Assembly (NCBI RefSeq): GCF_016793485.1
Contig: NZ_JAEULZ010000003.1
Location: 1-64,000, forward strand
Direction: 5' to 3'
Length of the DNA stretch: 64,000 bases
From: Mesorhizobium sp.
GTDB taxonomy: Bacteria; Pseudomonadota; Alphaproteobacteria; Rhizobiales; Rhizobiaceae
The notes under the pieces are model-generated. The model was not told the DNA's origin. It did no database searches and saw only the letters and a program-made list of their open reading frames with translations. This document shows positions 1-8,724 of this stretch, piece after piece. Position numbers and translations under genes: made by a program. Numbering within the stretch: the stretch's first letter is position 1; the number at the start of each line of letters is the position of its first letter.

Positions 1-139
1 TCGCTTCCTCGACCCCGATCTCGTCAAACGGGTTCATCGACATCTTCACATTCGCAAGCTCGACGCCCGAACCGTCCGACTTAACCCGGATCTTCACGTT
101 GTAGTCCACTACCCGCTTAACCGGGACCAAAACCTTCAT
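1..139 (-). CDS. etfB: Electron transfer flavoprotein beta subunit, 5' end only
   Basis: The first 46 codons are in the window and the gene runs off the left edge. The N-terminus reads [19 protein letters not shown] and continues to [14 protein letters not shown], which is the typical start of alphaproteobacterial EtfB. With EtfA it forms the soluble FAD/AMP heterodimer that carries electrons from acyl-CoA and other dehydrogenases to ETF-ubiquinone oxidoreductase. The call rests on this N-terminal match alone. The 205 bp between this start and the rhomboid gene hold no gene I can support. Confidence 0.85.
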   Translation of the reverse strand, partial: MKVLVPVKRVVDYNVKIRVKSDGSGVELANVKMSMNPFDEIGVEEA

Positions 140-344
140 CGCTTAATGCCTCTCCGTAGATTTGTGGCGCGTCTAGCAGCACCGCGTCCGGCTCGGTTGT
201 CGGTAGCCGACATTCCTGGCGCTAAAACAGACTTTTATTGCGGTTTTCGGTCCTTAAAGGCCCAAAAGCGCGCGGACCCTAGAGTGGGCCGCTGCGGGCG
301 TCAATATCGTGAAATGCGTCAAATCGGTTCAGCTCGGACAGACG

Positions 345-1115
345 CTACTGCCGTCCCCAGCGCGGCGACGGCTCGGCGTCCACGGGACGCACCGCGCTCG
401 GCTGTTTCACGACCACGGCGCGAGGCGTGACAATCTCCCGGTCGAAGAGCGGCACGTCACGGCTGCGCAGGATCAAGACCAGAATTGCCCCCGCGATGAT
501 GCCGCCGACATGGCAGGCCCACGACACCTGGTCCTCCCCCGCCATCCCGAACATGACGAACTGGAACAGGATCCACATGACGAGCGCGATATAGGCCGGA
601 ATGCGCAGCGGGATACGGGCAAAGGCCAGTATCCAGATTTTCACCCGCGGATGCAGGATCAGGTAGGCGGTCACCACGCCGGCGATCGCGCCTGACGCGC
701 CAATCAGCGGCACCTGCGAGTCCGGCGCGACCAGCCCATGCAACAACGCGCCGGCGATCGCGCATAGAAGGTAGAAGATCAGGAATTTCACATGGCCGAG
801 TGCGTCCTCGACATTGTCGCCGAAGACCCACAGGAACAGCATGTTGCCGCCAAGGTGGAAGATGTCGCCATGCAGGAAGGCGTATGAGATGTAGGTCAGG
901 TCTTCCGGGACGAGTTCCAGTTCCGGTGGCAGGTCGACCGTGTCGAAGACCACCGACGGTATGTAGCCGAGTCCGTAGACGGTGGCGATCTGCGCCTGTT
1001 CCGAGCTGAAGGAGGTCAGGAAGTAGATAATGACGTTGGCGAGGATCAGCCCGATTGTGACGTATTGGACCCGGATTCGCTTGAGGCTGTTGGCGTCGTG
1101 GAGCGGAATGAACAT
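345..1115 (-). CDS. Rhomboid family intramembrane serine protease
   Basis: A 256-aa polytopic membrane protein that would cleave transmembrane substrates inside the lipid bilayer. The catalytic dyad is visible: Ser141 in the GASG motif and His202 in CHVGG, with conserved HLGGNM near residue 87. About six hydrophobic segments are present. The basic, Pro-rich C-terminal tail after residue 220 is probably cytoplasmic. It lies between etfB and the cobalamin adenosyltransferase on the same strand. The substrate is unknown. Confidence 0.88.
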   Translation of the reverse strand: MFIPLHDANSLKRIRVQYVTIGLILANVIIYFLTSFSSEQAQIATVYGLGYIPSVVFDTVDLPPELELVPEDLTYISYAFLHGDIFHLGGNMLFLWVFGDNVEDALGHVKFLIFYLLCAIAGALLHGLVAPDSQVPLIGASGAIAGVVTAYLILHPRVKIWILAFARIPLRIPAYIALVMWILFQFVMFGMAGEDQVSWACHVGGIIAGAILVLILRSRDVPLFDREIVTPRAVVVKQPSAVRPVDAEPSPRWGRQ

Positions 1116-1143
1116 CCTGTCGCGGCCTGCCCCTCATCGAATC

Positions 1144-1725
1144 CTAGCGATTCTTGCCGGGAACCCATAGCACGTCGGCGTTTCCGTTGTCATTGACCAC
1201 GCGGCCCGCGACGAACAGCAGGTCGGACACCCGGTTGATGTAGCGGACGCCTTCGGGATTCACATGCTCGCCCTTGACCTGGGCCAGCGCCACCATGGCG
1301 CGCTCGGCGCGGCGCGCCACCGTCCGTGCGAGATGCAGCGCAGCGGATGCCGGCGAGCCGCCAGGAAGGACGAAGGAGCGCAGTGGCTGCAAATCCTTGT
1401 TCAACGCGTCGATATCGGCTTCCACGCGATCCGTCTGCGCCGCGATGATGCGCAGCGGCTCGTAGTTCAGCTTCTTGCCGGTGTCGGGCGTGCTGAGATC
1501 CGCGCCGAGGTCGAACAGGTCGTTCTGGATGCGGCCAAGCATGGCGTCGAGGCCGGGATGCGATTGCGCCGTATGCAGCCGGGCCAGCCCGATGCAGGAA
1601 TTGGCCTCGTCCACCGTGCCGTAGGCTTCGACCCGGAGGTCCGATTTCAGCCGCCGCTCGCCGCTGCCGAGGCCTGTGGTCCCGTCGTCACCGGTGCGGG
1701 TGTAAATCTTGTTCAGCTTGACCAT
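1144..1725 (-). CDS. PduO-type ATP:cob(I)alamin adenosyltransferase
   Basis: A 193-aa protein that transfers the 5'-deoxyadenosyl group of ATP to cob(I)alamin to make adenosylcobalamin. It shows the N-terminal ATP motif YTRTGDDGTTGL, the SFVLPGG segment, a basic RTVARRAER helix and a C-terminal RVSDLLFVAGR motif, all typical of the PduO/MMAB family. The ATG at 1725 is chosen because family members begin MVKLNKIYTRTGD; the longer open frame upstream overlaps the HIG1-type gene. It starts 5 bp after the end of that gene, so the two are probably co-transcribed. Confidence 0.93.
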   Translation of the reverse strand: MVKLNKIYTRTGDDGTTGLGSGERRLKSDLRVEAYGTVDEANSCIGLARLHTAQSHPGLDAMLGRIQNDLFDLGADLSTPDTGKKLNYEPLRIIAAQTDRVEADIDALNKDLQPLRSFVLPGGSPASAALHLARTVARRAERAMVALAQVKGEHVNPEGVRYINRVSDLLFVAGRVVNDNGNADVLWVPGKNR

Positions 1726-1730
1726 GCGGC

Positions 1731-1925
1731 TCAGAACCGGCCGGCCGCGTAGGCGCCAAGCAGGATCAGCACCAGCGCAATGAACTGCAGGAGCACGCGC
1801 ATCTGCATCAGCTTGTTGGACGTATTGCCCGAACCGCCGCGCAGCATGTTGGCAAGGCCGCGGATCAGCACGACCACCACGGCGAACATCACGACGAGCG
1901 CAAGAATGTTGAAGACGGTTGACAT
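1731..1925 (-). CDS. Small HIG1-domain-like twin-transmembrane protein
   Basis: A 64-aa protein with two hydrophobic helices (about residues 4-24 and 43-62) joined by a short polar loop containing RGGSGNTSNKLMQMR. This layout resembles the HIG_1_N family, whose eukaryotic members assist respiratory supercomplex assembly. In Rhizobiales such genes commonly sit just upstream of the cobalamin adenosyltransferase, as here. The specific role in bacteria is unknown. Confidence 0.75.
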   Translation of the reverse strand: MSTVFNILALVVMFAVVVVLIRGLANMLRGGSGNTSNKLMQMRVLLQFIALVLILLGAYAAGRF

Positions 1926-1934
1926 GGACTGTTC

Positions 1935-2768
1935 CTAAGAGCGCGCCGCCAGAATGCGATAGACCATCGCAGCCGGCAGGAGGCGCTTCATGGCTGCTCC
2001 GATTCTTGCCGGCCACGTCACCACATAATGCGGCCGGGGCCTGGAGGAAAGGAGGGCGTGGCGCAATGCCTTGTGCACCACCTCGGGGCCAGGCTTCAGG
2101 CTGGAGACGCTGCCGCCGGCCTTCAGGCGGTCGAGCTGCGCCCGATAGGCCTCCCTGTGGTGGGAATTGGCGTAGTCGACGTTCTTCAGGAACCAGCCGA
2201 GCGCATTGGCCGCTATCTTCGATTTCACCGGCCCCGGCTCGATCAGCGAAACGTGGATGTCCGTGTCGAGTAGCTCGGAGCGCAGGCAGAGCATCAGCCC
2301 TTCCAGCGCGTGCTTGGACGCCGCATAGGGGCCGCGGAAGCGGAAAGGCGCGAGGCCCATGATCGACGAGCAGTGGACGATGCGGCCATGCCCCTGGGCG
2401 CGCATGACCGGCAGGACGCGCCGCGTGAGGTCGTGCCAGCCGAAGAAATTCGCCTCGAACTGTTCGCGCAAGGCATCGACGGAGATGTCTTCCACCGCGC
2501 CCGGCTGCGAATAGGCGCCGTTGTTGAACAGCGCATCGAGCCGCCCGCCGGTTCGCGAAAGCACGTCGTCGACAAGCCGGGCGATCGATTCCGGCTCACG
2601 GTAGTCGAGATAGAAGGCCTCGATCCCGTCTGCCTCGAGCGCTGCGATGTCGTCAGGCTTCCTTGCCGTGGCGAAAACGCGCCAGCCCTCGGCCTTCAGG
2701 GCGCGGGCGCAGTGGGCGCCGATGCCAGACGATGCTCCCGTCACGATGATCGTGCGCAACCCGCTCAC
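1935..2768 (-). CDS. SDR family oxidoreductase
   Basis: A 277-aa classical short-chain dehydrogenase. It has the cofactor motif TGASSGIG at the N-terminus, NNGAYS in place of NNAG, and the YAASK catalytic Tyr/Lys pair. A GTG start at 2768 is chosen because it places the Rossmann motif at residue 9; upstream ATG options would add a non-conserved leader and overlap the divergent BrkB gene. NAD(P)(H)-dependent oxidation or reduction is expected; the substrate is unknown. The gene ends 10 bp before the HIG1-type gene. Confidence 0.85.
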   Translation of the reverse strand: MSGLRTIIVTGASSGIGAHCARALKAEGWRVFATARKPDDIAALEADGIEAFYLDYREPESIARLVDDVLSRTGGRLDALFNNGAYSQPGAVEDISVDALREQFEANFFGWHDLTRRVLPVMRAQGHGRIVHCSSIMGLAPFRFRGPYAASKHALEGLMLCLRSELLDTDIHVSLIEPGPVKSKIAANALGWFLKNVDYANSHHREAYRAQLDRLKAGGSVSSLKPGPEVVHKALRHALLSSRPRPHYVVTWPARIGAAMKRLLPAAMVYRILAARS

Positions 2769-2895
2769 TGACGTGGCCCCGACCTTGCCAATTCCGAAAA
2801 TCCCTTCCCATATTCGTCGGCAAGTGACAATGACGGTCGAAAGGCGACGGGGAGCATTGGTGTTGACGGTTCTGTACTTTCCGGAAGCCGCCTGA

Positions 2896-3750
2896 ATGAT
2901 GCGCAGGATCGTCGCCCTGAAGCGCATCCTCTACGACGCGCTCGGCCACTTCAACGACGATGACGGATGGTCAATGGCGTCGCATCTGGCGATCAGCGCA
3001 CTGATGGCGCTGTTTCCGTTTCTCATCTTCGCCACGACACTGGCCAGCTTCCTCGGCGCCGAAACCTTTACCGAGGACATCGTCCACATCGTGTTCGATA
3101 CCTGGCCGGAGCAGATCGCCGAGCCCATATCGCAGGAAGTCGTCAACGTGCTGACTGTTCCGCGCACCGACCTTCTTACATACGGCGTGCTGCTTGCAGC
3201 GTTCTTCGCCTCCAACGGCATTGAGGCGCTGCGCACGTCGCTGAACCGCGCCTACAGGGTCCTGGAGACGCGATCCTTCATCCACCGGCGCATCCAGAGC
3301 CTCGCCTTCGTGTTCATCGCGACCGTCGGATGCGTGGTCATCAGCGTGCTTCTGGTCTTTGCGCCGCTGATCGTGCGCCTGCTCGTGGCGCGGTTCGAAT
3401 GGCTGGAACCCTATCTCGGCACGATCACCATCTGGCGCTTTGGCGTCGCCTCGCTGGTCATCGTGCTCGGCCTGTTCGCGGTCCACATCTGGCTGCCGGC
3501 CGGACGGCGGCGTTTCGTCGACATCCTGCCCGGGATAATTTTCACACTTGTCGGCTGGCTCGTCGGCTCGTCGGTCTTCGCGACCTACCTCGACAATTTT
3601 TCGTCCTATGTGACGACCTATGCCGGGCTGGCATCGATCATGGTCGCGATCGTCTTCCTCTACATCATCTCGATGATCTTCATCCTCGGCGGCGAGCTGA
3701 ACGCGGCGATCAGCCGGTATCTGGAAGCCAGGGCGCGGGTACCGGGCTGA
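2896..3750 (+). CDS. YihY/BrkB family inner-membrane protein
   Basis: A 284-aa integral membrane protein with about six transmembrane segments. The N-terminal DDGWSMASHLAISALMALFP segment and the C-terminal IVFLYIISMIFILGGELNAA segment are family hallmarks. BrkB/YihY proteins were once called RNase BN, but that activity belongs to another gene. Their transport or envelope role is unresolved. The gene is divergent from the SDR gene. Confidence 0.87.
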   Translation: MMRRIVALKRILYDALGHFNDDDGWSMASHLAISALMALFPFLIFATTLASFLGAETFTEDIVHIVFDTWPEQIAEPISQEVVNVLTVPRTDLLTYGVLLAAFFASNGIEALRTSLNRAYRVLETRSFIHRRIQSLAFVFIATVGCVVISVLLVFAPLIVRLLVARFEWLEPYLGTITIWRFGVASLVIVLGLFAVHIWLPAGRRRFVDILPGIIFTLVGWLVGSSVFATYLDNFSSYVTTYAGLASIMVAIVFLYIISMIFILGGELNAAISRYLEARARVPG

Positions 3751-3907
3751 CGGACAAGGGCCCCTCGCCAGTCTCCGACCCCCGTTCATCCCCAGAAACA
3801 ATGGTCTGGAGCACGATCACGATTTGGCGACTGCCTCGCCTTTGCCGCGATTGGTGCTATGTTGCATGTGCTAACGCCGCGTCGCCGCGCGGCGGCAGGA
3901 AAGGCGG

Positions 3908-6586
3908 ATGACGGAAAAAGAAGCCGCAGGAAACACATCGCAACCGACGGCCGGCCCGGCCTCTGCACCGTTCTCCGCACTGACGCGAACGCGCCTTGCG
4001 GTTCGCGCCGCGATGATCGTCGAGCGTGGCTGGCCGCTGGTCCTGCCCATCCTCCTTGTCACCGGCGTCTTCCTCAGCCTTTCTTGGTTCGGCGTATTCC
4101 GCATTCTCCCGGACATCGCGCGGCTGGTCGTCGTGGCCGGCTTCGCCATCGCCTCGATAGCCGCCCTCTATCCGCTGCGTTTCTACCGAAGCCCGACTGC
4201 CGGCGAGATCGACCGTCGCATCGAGCGCGCCAACCAGTTGGCCCATACACCCGTTCTGGTGCAGACCGACCGCCCCGTCGGCGACGCAAGCCCGTTCGGC
4301 GATGCGCTGTGGCGCGAGCACCAGCGCCGCATGGCGGCCAGCCTCAACAATGTCGGCGGCGACCTCCCCCGCACACGCGTTCCGGAGCGCGACCCGTGGG
4401 GCCTGCGCGCCGCCGTTGCTCTGCTGCTGGTAACGGCTTTTGCCTTCTCGTTCGGCCCCTTCGGTGGACGGCTTGTCGACGGCTTCCGTTCGCACAGCTG
4501 GCTCGAAACCGTTCCACCGCGCATCGACGCCTGGGTGACGCCGCCGGCCTATACAGGCAAGGCGCCGGTGTTCCTGACGACGACCCCCAACGCTGGCGAC
4601 AGCGCGCAGGCCGCCCCGCCGGACGCGCCACCATTCGCTTTCTACACCGTCCCGGCGAACAGCGAGCTGTCGTTGCGTGTGACGGGCGGGTCCGGCACCG
4701 AAACGCTGGCCTTCACCGACGCGGACGGAAATATCCGCGATCTCCAGCCCGAAGGCGCTCCCGCTGCGGAAGGCACGAACGCCGAGGCTGCCGCGCCACA
4801 GCCGCCCGTCCCCGGCGCGCCCCGCCAGTTTGCCGGCAAGCTGACAGGCGACGGCGTGCTGACGCTGAAATCCGGCGACCGCGAGATTTCCAGCTGGACC
4901 TTCGCGGTGACGCCTGACAAAGCGCCGGTGATCCGCTTCGCCGACGAACCGAAGCGCGCGGTGAACGGTGCGCTCGAACTCGCCTACGAGGTCGAGGACG
5001 ATTACGGCGCGACGGAAGCCTTTGCCGAGTTCGAACTGGAGCAGGCGCCCGCTCCCGATGCGCGCCCGCTCTATCCCGCGCCTGACATGAAGCTCTCGCT
5101 GCCGCGCCGCGACGCCAAGGGACCGGCGGTCAAGACAGCGCGCGACCTGACGGAGCACGTGTGGTCCGGGGCGCAGATCAAGCTGACGCTCAAGGTCAAG
5201 GACGCGGCGGGACAGGAAGGCGCAAGCGAGACCAAGACGCTGACGATGCCGGCGAGGATTTTCACCAACCCGCTGGCGCGCGCAATCGTGGAACAACGCC
5301 AGATCTTCTCGCTGGACGCCAACCGCAAGAAAGAAGCGCTCGACCTGATCGACGCGATCACGCTGCGCCCCGAGGACACCATCCAGAACCCGTCGCACTA
5401 TCTCGGCATCATGACCGGCCGCACCAAGCTGGTGATGGCCGAGAGCGACGAGCAGTTGCGCGAGGTCGCCGATTATATGTGGCAGATGGCGCTGTCGATC
5501 GAGGACGGCGACCTTTCCGACGCGGAGCGTCGCCTGCGCCAGGCGCAGGAAGCGCTGCAGCAGGCGCTGGAGAACAACGCGTCGGACGAAGAGATCGACA
5601 GGCTGATGTCGGAACTTCGCCAGGCGATGGACGAGTTCCTGCGCGAATTCGCCGAGCGAGCCATGCAGAACCCGAACATGGCGCAGCAAATGCCGCAGAA
5701 CAGCCAGGAACTGCGCCAGAACGACCTGCAGCGCATGCTCGACCAGATCGAGAACCTGGCGAAGTCGGGCAATCGCGACCAGGCGCAGGACCTGCTGTCG
5801 CAACTGCAGAACATGATGAACAACCTGCAGGCCGGCCGCCAGCAGCAGAACCAGAATGGCCAGCAGAACTCCGAGATGCGCCAGCAGATGGACAAGCTCG
5901 GCGAGATCATGCGGCGCCAGCAGGAGATGATGAACGAGACGTTCCGCATGGACCAGATGCGGCGCGACCAGCAGCAGCGGGGCCAGGATCGCTCCGAGCA
6001 GCGCGGCGAGAACGGCCAGGACCAGCAGCCCGGAGAAGGCCAGCAGGGCCAGGGGCAGCAGCAGGGCCAGGGACAGCCGATGACGCCTGAAGAGTTCGCC
6101 GAGGCCTTGCGCCAGTTGCAGGAAGGCCAGGGCCAGCTGCAAAGCGAACTCGAGGCCCTGACAAAGGGCATGGAAGGCATGGGCATGCAGCCCGGCGAGG
6201 GTTTCGGCGAGGCCGGCGACGCGATGGGTCAAGCCGAGGGCTCGCTCGGGCGCGGTGACGGTGGGCGAGCCGTCGGCGAACAAGGGCGCGCGCTGGAGGC
6301 CCTGCGCCGCGGCGCGCAGGACATGATGAACCAGATGATGCAGGCCCAACAGGGCCAGGAGGGTCAAGGACAGGAAGGCGGTCGGCAGCAGAACGCCGAC
6401 CGCGATCCGCTCGGCCGCCCGCGCGCCACGACCGGGCCGGACTTCGGCGATTCTGTCACCGTGCCCGATGAGATCGACGTGCAGCGCGCCCGCCAGATCC
6501 TCGAGGCCATCCGCAAGCGTCTCGGCAACGCGCTGAGCCCCGAACTGGAGCGCAGCTACCTCGAACGCCTGCTGGAGATGCGGTAA
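3908..6586 (+). CDS. TIGR02302/DUF4175 family large membrane protein
   Basis: An 892-aa protein found mainly in Rhizobiales and relatives, of unknown function. Two hydrophobic helices lie near residues 45-95 and a third near 160-180, followed by a long probably periplasmic region. From about residue 530 the protein turns strongly Gln/Met/Gly-rich with repeated QQGQGQ-type blocks to about 840, and then a conserved tail containing QRARQILEAIRKR. The low-complexity part produces a long false open frame on the other strand. The start ATG follows a purine-rich AGGAAAGGCGG stretch. Confidence 0.88.
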   Translation: MTEKEAAGNTSQPTAGPASAPFSALTRTRLAVRAAMIVERGWPLVLPILLVTGVFLSLSWFGVFRILPDIARLVVVAGFAIASIAALYPLRFYRSPTAGEIDRRIERANQLAHTPVLVQTDRPVGDASPFGDALWREHQRRMAASLNNVGGDLPRTRVPERDPWGLRAAVALLLVTAFAFSFGPFGGRLVDGFRSHSWLETVPPRIDAWVTPPAYTGKAPVFLTTTPNAGDSAQAAPPDAPPFAFYTVPANSELSLRVTGGSGTETLAFTDADGNIRDLQPEGAPAAEGTNAEAAAPQPPVPGAPRQFAGKLTGDGVLTLKSGDREISSWTFAVTPDKAPVIRFADEPKRAVNGALELAYEVEDDYGATEAFAEFELEQAPAPDARPLYPAPDMKLSLPRRDAKGPAVKTARDLTEHVWSGAQIKLTLKVKDAAGQEGASETKTLTMPARIFTNPLARAIVEQRQIFSLDANRKKEALDLIDAITLRPEDTIQNPSHYLGIMTGRTKLVMAESDEQLREVADYMWQMALSIEDGDLSDAERRLRQAQEALQQALENNASDEEIDRLMSELRQAMDEFLREFAERAMQNPNMAQQMPQNSQELRQNDLQRMLDQIENLAKSGNRDQAQDLLSQLQNMMNNLQAGRQQQNQNGQQNSEMRQQMDKLGEIMRRQQEMMNETFRMDQMRRDQQQRGQDRSEQRGENGQDQQPGEGQQGQGQQQGQGQPMTPEEFAEALRQLQEGQGQLQSELEALTKGMEGMGMQPGEGFGEAGDAMGQAEGSLGRGDGGRAVGEQGRALEALRRGAQDMMNQMMQAQQGQEGQGQEGGRQQNADRDPLGRPRATTGPDFGDSVTVPDEIDVQRARQILEAIRKRLGNALSPELERSYLERLLEMR

Positions 6587-6589
6587 GCG

Positions 6590-6692
6590 CTAGAGCATGA
6601 TGCCGTTTCGTTGAAACGCCATCCTGCTCTCGCTTTTTTGTTTCAGCATGATCTTTTCCGAAAACCGGTCCCCACTTTTCGGGATCACGCTA
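6590..6692. repeat. Rhizobiales-type intergenic palindromic repeat
   Basis: The gap between the DUF4175 gene and the GST gene is filled by nested dyads: GATGCCGTTTC with GAAACGCCATC, and CCGAAAA with TTTTCGG, bracketed by AGCATGATC and GATCACGCT. From memory this matches a dispersed intergenic element common in Mesorhizobium and Rhizobium genomes. It lies between convergent genes and may also help transcript ending. Only this clear copy is in the window; a degenerate relative may be at 13690-13720. Confidence 0.7.
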
Positions 6693-7313
6693 CCCCGCCA
6701 TCCCGGCTTCGCGGGCAAGCTCGTAGTCCTTGCCGAACGAGCGCTTGAACGCCGGGCGCTCCGAGAGCCGCGACAGGTAGTCGGCCAGGATCGGCCTATC
6801 CTTCAACTGTCCGAGCACATTGATGGCGTAGTGCACGCCCAGGCCCATCTGTGTATCGGCAGCGGTGAAGCGATCGCCGGCGATATAGGGTCTCGACGAC
6901 AGCGTTTTCTCAAGATGGCGCACCATATCCTCGTAGGACCCGAAGGAGAAATCGGCCGGCTTGTAGTCCCAGCCATGCGCCTTCGCTGCAATCGCCGGGT
7001 CGTAGACCGCATCGGCATAGACAAGCCACGACAGGAATTGTGCGCGATCAGGATCGCCGGGCTTGGGCGCAAGGCCCGCCTCGGGAAAGGTTTCCGTTAG
7101 ATAGAGGACAATCGCGGCGCGCTCGGTGACCACCGTGCCGTCGTGGACGATCGCTGGCACCTTCTTGTTCGGCTGGATCGCGCGATAGTCCTCGGGCACG
7201 CCACCCGGTGCCCTGATGTCCACGATCTTCATCTCATAGGGAATGCCCAGTTCCTCAAGCAGCCAGAATATGCTCGATCCGCGCGACCACGGGCAATGAT
7301 AGAAAGCCAGCAT
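6690..7313 (-). CDS. Glutathione S-transferase family protein
   Basis: A 207-aa two-domain GST. The thioredoxin-like N-terminal half has CPWSRGSSIFWLLEELGIPY and the glutathione-contact region NKKVPAIVHDGTVVTERAAI (cis-Pro and Glu/Arg). The helical C-terminal half starts near residue 85. The Ser in the CPWS motif suggests a Ser/Cys-type active site. Detoxification or a thiol-transfer role is expected, substrate unknown. Confidence 0.88.
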   Translation of the reverse strand: MLAFYHCPWSRGSSIFWLLEELGIPYEMKIVDIRAPGGVPEDYRAIQPNKKVPAIVHDGTVVTERAAIVLYLTETFPEAGLAPKPGDPDRAQFLSWLVYADAVYDPAIAAKAHGWDYKPADFSFGSYEDMVRHLEKTLSSRPYIAGDRFTAADTQMGLGVHYAINVLGQLKDRPILADYLSRLSERPAFKRSFGKDYELAREAGMAG

Positions 7314-7394
7314 CCGATACCTCCTGTTTGCCGGAGGACATTAGCAGACATCTCCTGACAACCGACTGTCAGGAACCTTTGCAGGAGACTTCGT

Positions 7395-7937
7395 TCAGGC
7401 GTCGCCCTTGACGATGCCGACGAAGGGCAGTTCGCGGAACGCGTGCGCCACGTCCATGCCGTAGCCTACGACGAAAAAGTCCGGGCAGTCGAACGCAACG
7501 TGGTCCGCATTGAGGTCGGTCTGCCGACGCATGCGCTTGTCGAGCAGGACGGCGATGGAACAGCTTTTCGCGCCGCGCGACAGCAGGAGTTCGCGCGTGA
7601 ATTTCAGCGTCTTCCCGGACTCGAGGATGTCGTCGATGATCAGGACGTCGCGGCCCGCCACCTCGTTGTCGATGTCGCGCAGCACACGCACCTCGCCGCT
7701 GGTGGTGCCGGTTCCGTAGCTGGAGATGAAGATGAACTCGACCTCCGGCGACAGGCCGACATCGTGCATGGCGCGGATGAGGTCGGCGGCGAAAATGAAC
7801 GAGCCCTTGAGGACCGATACGACAAGCAGGTCGGTATAGTCCTTGGACGCGATCTCCTTGGCGAGTTCGAGATTGCGCCGGGCGATCGCCGACGCGGAGA
7901 ACAGAACCTCGATCTCCTTGCCCCTGACAACAGGCAT
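7395..7937 (-). CDS. hpt: Hypoxanthine phosphoribosyltransferase
   Basis: A 180-aa type I phosphoribosyltransferase converting hypoxanthine (and guanine) plus PRPP to IMP/GMP in purine salvage. The PRPP loop VLIIDDILESGKTL is at about residues 98-111, the VLKGSFIFAADLIRAM loop near 43-58, and the base-binding DFFVVGYGMD segment near 153-162. Length and motifs fit bacterial Hpt. It lies just downstream of the membrane protein gene at 7950 on the same strand. Confidence 0.94.
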   Translation of the reverse strand: MPVVRGKEIEVLFSASAIARRNLELAKEIASKDYTDLLVVSVLKGSFIFAADLIRAMHDVGLSPEVEFIFISSYGTGTTSGEVRVLRDIDNEVAGRDVLIIDDILESGKTLKFTRELLLSRGAKSCSIAVLLDKRMRRQTDLNADHVAFDCPDFFVVGYGMDVAHAFRELPFVGIVKGDA

Positions 7938-7949
7938 GCTTGTCGTTCC

Positions 7950-8585
7950 CTATTCCGCGAAGCTGACCGTTACGGTCTTCACTCCGTTCTTAGGGGCATC
8001 GAGACGGCTGGAAAAGGCGAATGTTTCGCCGGGAGCGAGCGGCCGGCCGGATGTCCCCAGCCTGTAGCGGGTCACGAGCCCGTCATTGCCGGTCACCGCG
8101 ATCTCCAGCGGCGGCAGGTGTTCCGTCGTCTTGCCGTCGTTGGCGGCCTCGCCATCGACGAACAGGACCAGGCGTGTGCCCGTCGCGTCGATGCGCGAGG
8201 TGACGCCCGAAATGCGAAGTGCGCTCTGCGGGGTGCCGGCGAAGGACATCTCCCGCACCAGGGCGTGGCCGCCCGAGACCCAGAAGGAAGCGATGACGAG
8301 CGCAATGCCGGTGGCCCAGAAGAGCGGACCTCCGCGCACCGGATTGGTCGGCCCTGGCGGCTTGTCCTTTCGCAGCATGTCCATGCCCAGGGCAGGCGCC
8401 GCTGCCGACCCGATTGCAGCAGGCGATTCAGCGGGCTTCCTGGGTTCGGCCCGTGCTTCCTGCGGCAGGCTGATGTAATCGGCGTCGATGACGTCGGCAG
8501 ATGGTTGAATCCGCCCTGCTTCAGCAGCGGCACCATCGGTCATGATTTCGCCGGAAACGGCGCGTGGCTTCGCATCATCAGCCAT
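7950..8585 (-). CDS. Hypothetical single-pass membrane protein
   Basis: A 211-aa protein of unknown function. Residues 1-85 are Ala/Pro-rich and probably cytoplasmic, residues about 86-105 form one transmembrane helix (PLFWATGIALVIASFWVSG), and the remainder looks like a beta-rich extracytoplasmic domain resembling DUF3426-type C-termini of zinc-ribbon proteins. It is divergent from ftsE and 12 bp upstream of hpt. Confidence 0.7.
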   Translation of the reverse strand: MADDAKPRAVSGEIMTDGAAAEAGRIQPSADVIDADYISLPQEARAEPRKPAESPAAIGSAAAPALGMDMLRKDKPPGPTNPVRGGPLFWATGIALVIASFWVSGGHALVREMSFAGTPQSALRISGVTSRIDATGTRLVLFVDGEAANDGKTTEHLPPLEIAVTGNDGLVTRYRLGTSGRPLAPGETFAFSSRLDAPKNGVKTVTVSFAE

Positions 8586-8653
8586 TCGGCGGCGATCCTG
8601 TGGAGCGTTCGTTGCCAGGGAGTAAACCGGAATGGTTAAAGTTTCACAACTTC

Positions 8654-8669
8654 GGCCCCAATCGGGGCC
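8654..8669. other. GC hairpin in the ftsE upstream region
   Basis: A perfect dyad GGCCCC-AATC-GGGGCC lies between the divergent starts of the membrane protein gene and ftsE, 5 bp before the CtrA-type box. It has no poly-T tail on either strand, so it is unlikely to be an intrinsic terminator. It may be a protein site or an mRNA leader hairpin. Confidence 0.4.
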
Positions 8670-8673
8670 AAAA

Positions 8674-8690
8674 TTAACCCATGATTAACC
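8674..8690 (+). promoter_or_regulatory. CtrA-type binding site upstream of ftsEX
   Basis: The sequence TTAA-CCCATGA-TTAACC matches the full consensus TTAA-N7-TTAAC bound by the alphaproteobacterial cell-cycle response regulator CtrA, with exact 7-bp spacing. It ends 34 bp before the ftsE start codon. FtsEX act at the division septum, so cell-cycle control by CtrA is biologically sensible. Binding itself is inferred. Confidence 0.65.
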
Positions 8691-8724
8691 ATACGGGTCC
8701 GATGGTCGGGAGCCGGACGGCGGG

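Noticed and set aside
3857-6367. 836-aa open frame on the minus strand, Leu/Ala/His-rich
   Set aside because: It is the mirror of the DUF4175 gene, whose Gln/Glu/Arg-rich codons read as Leu/Ala/His on the other strand. It has no recognisable domain and overlaps the real gene almost completely.
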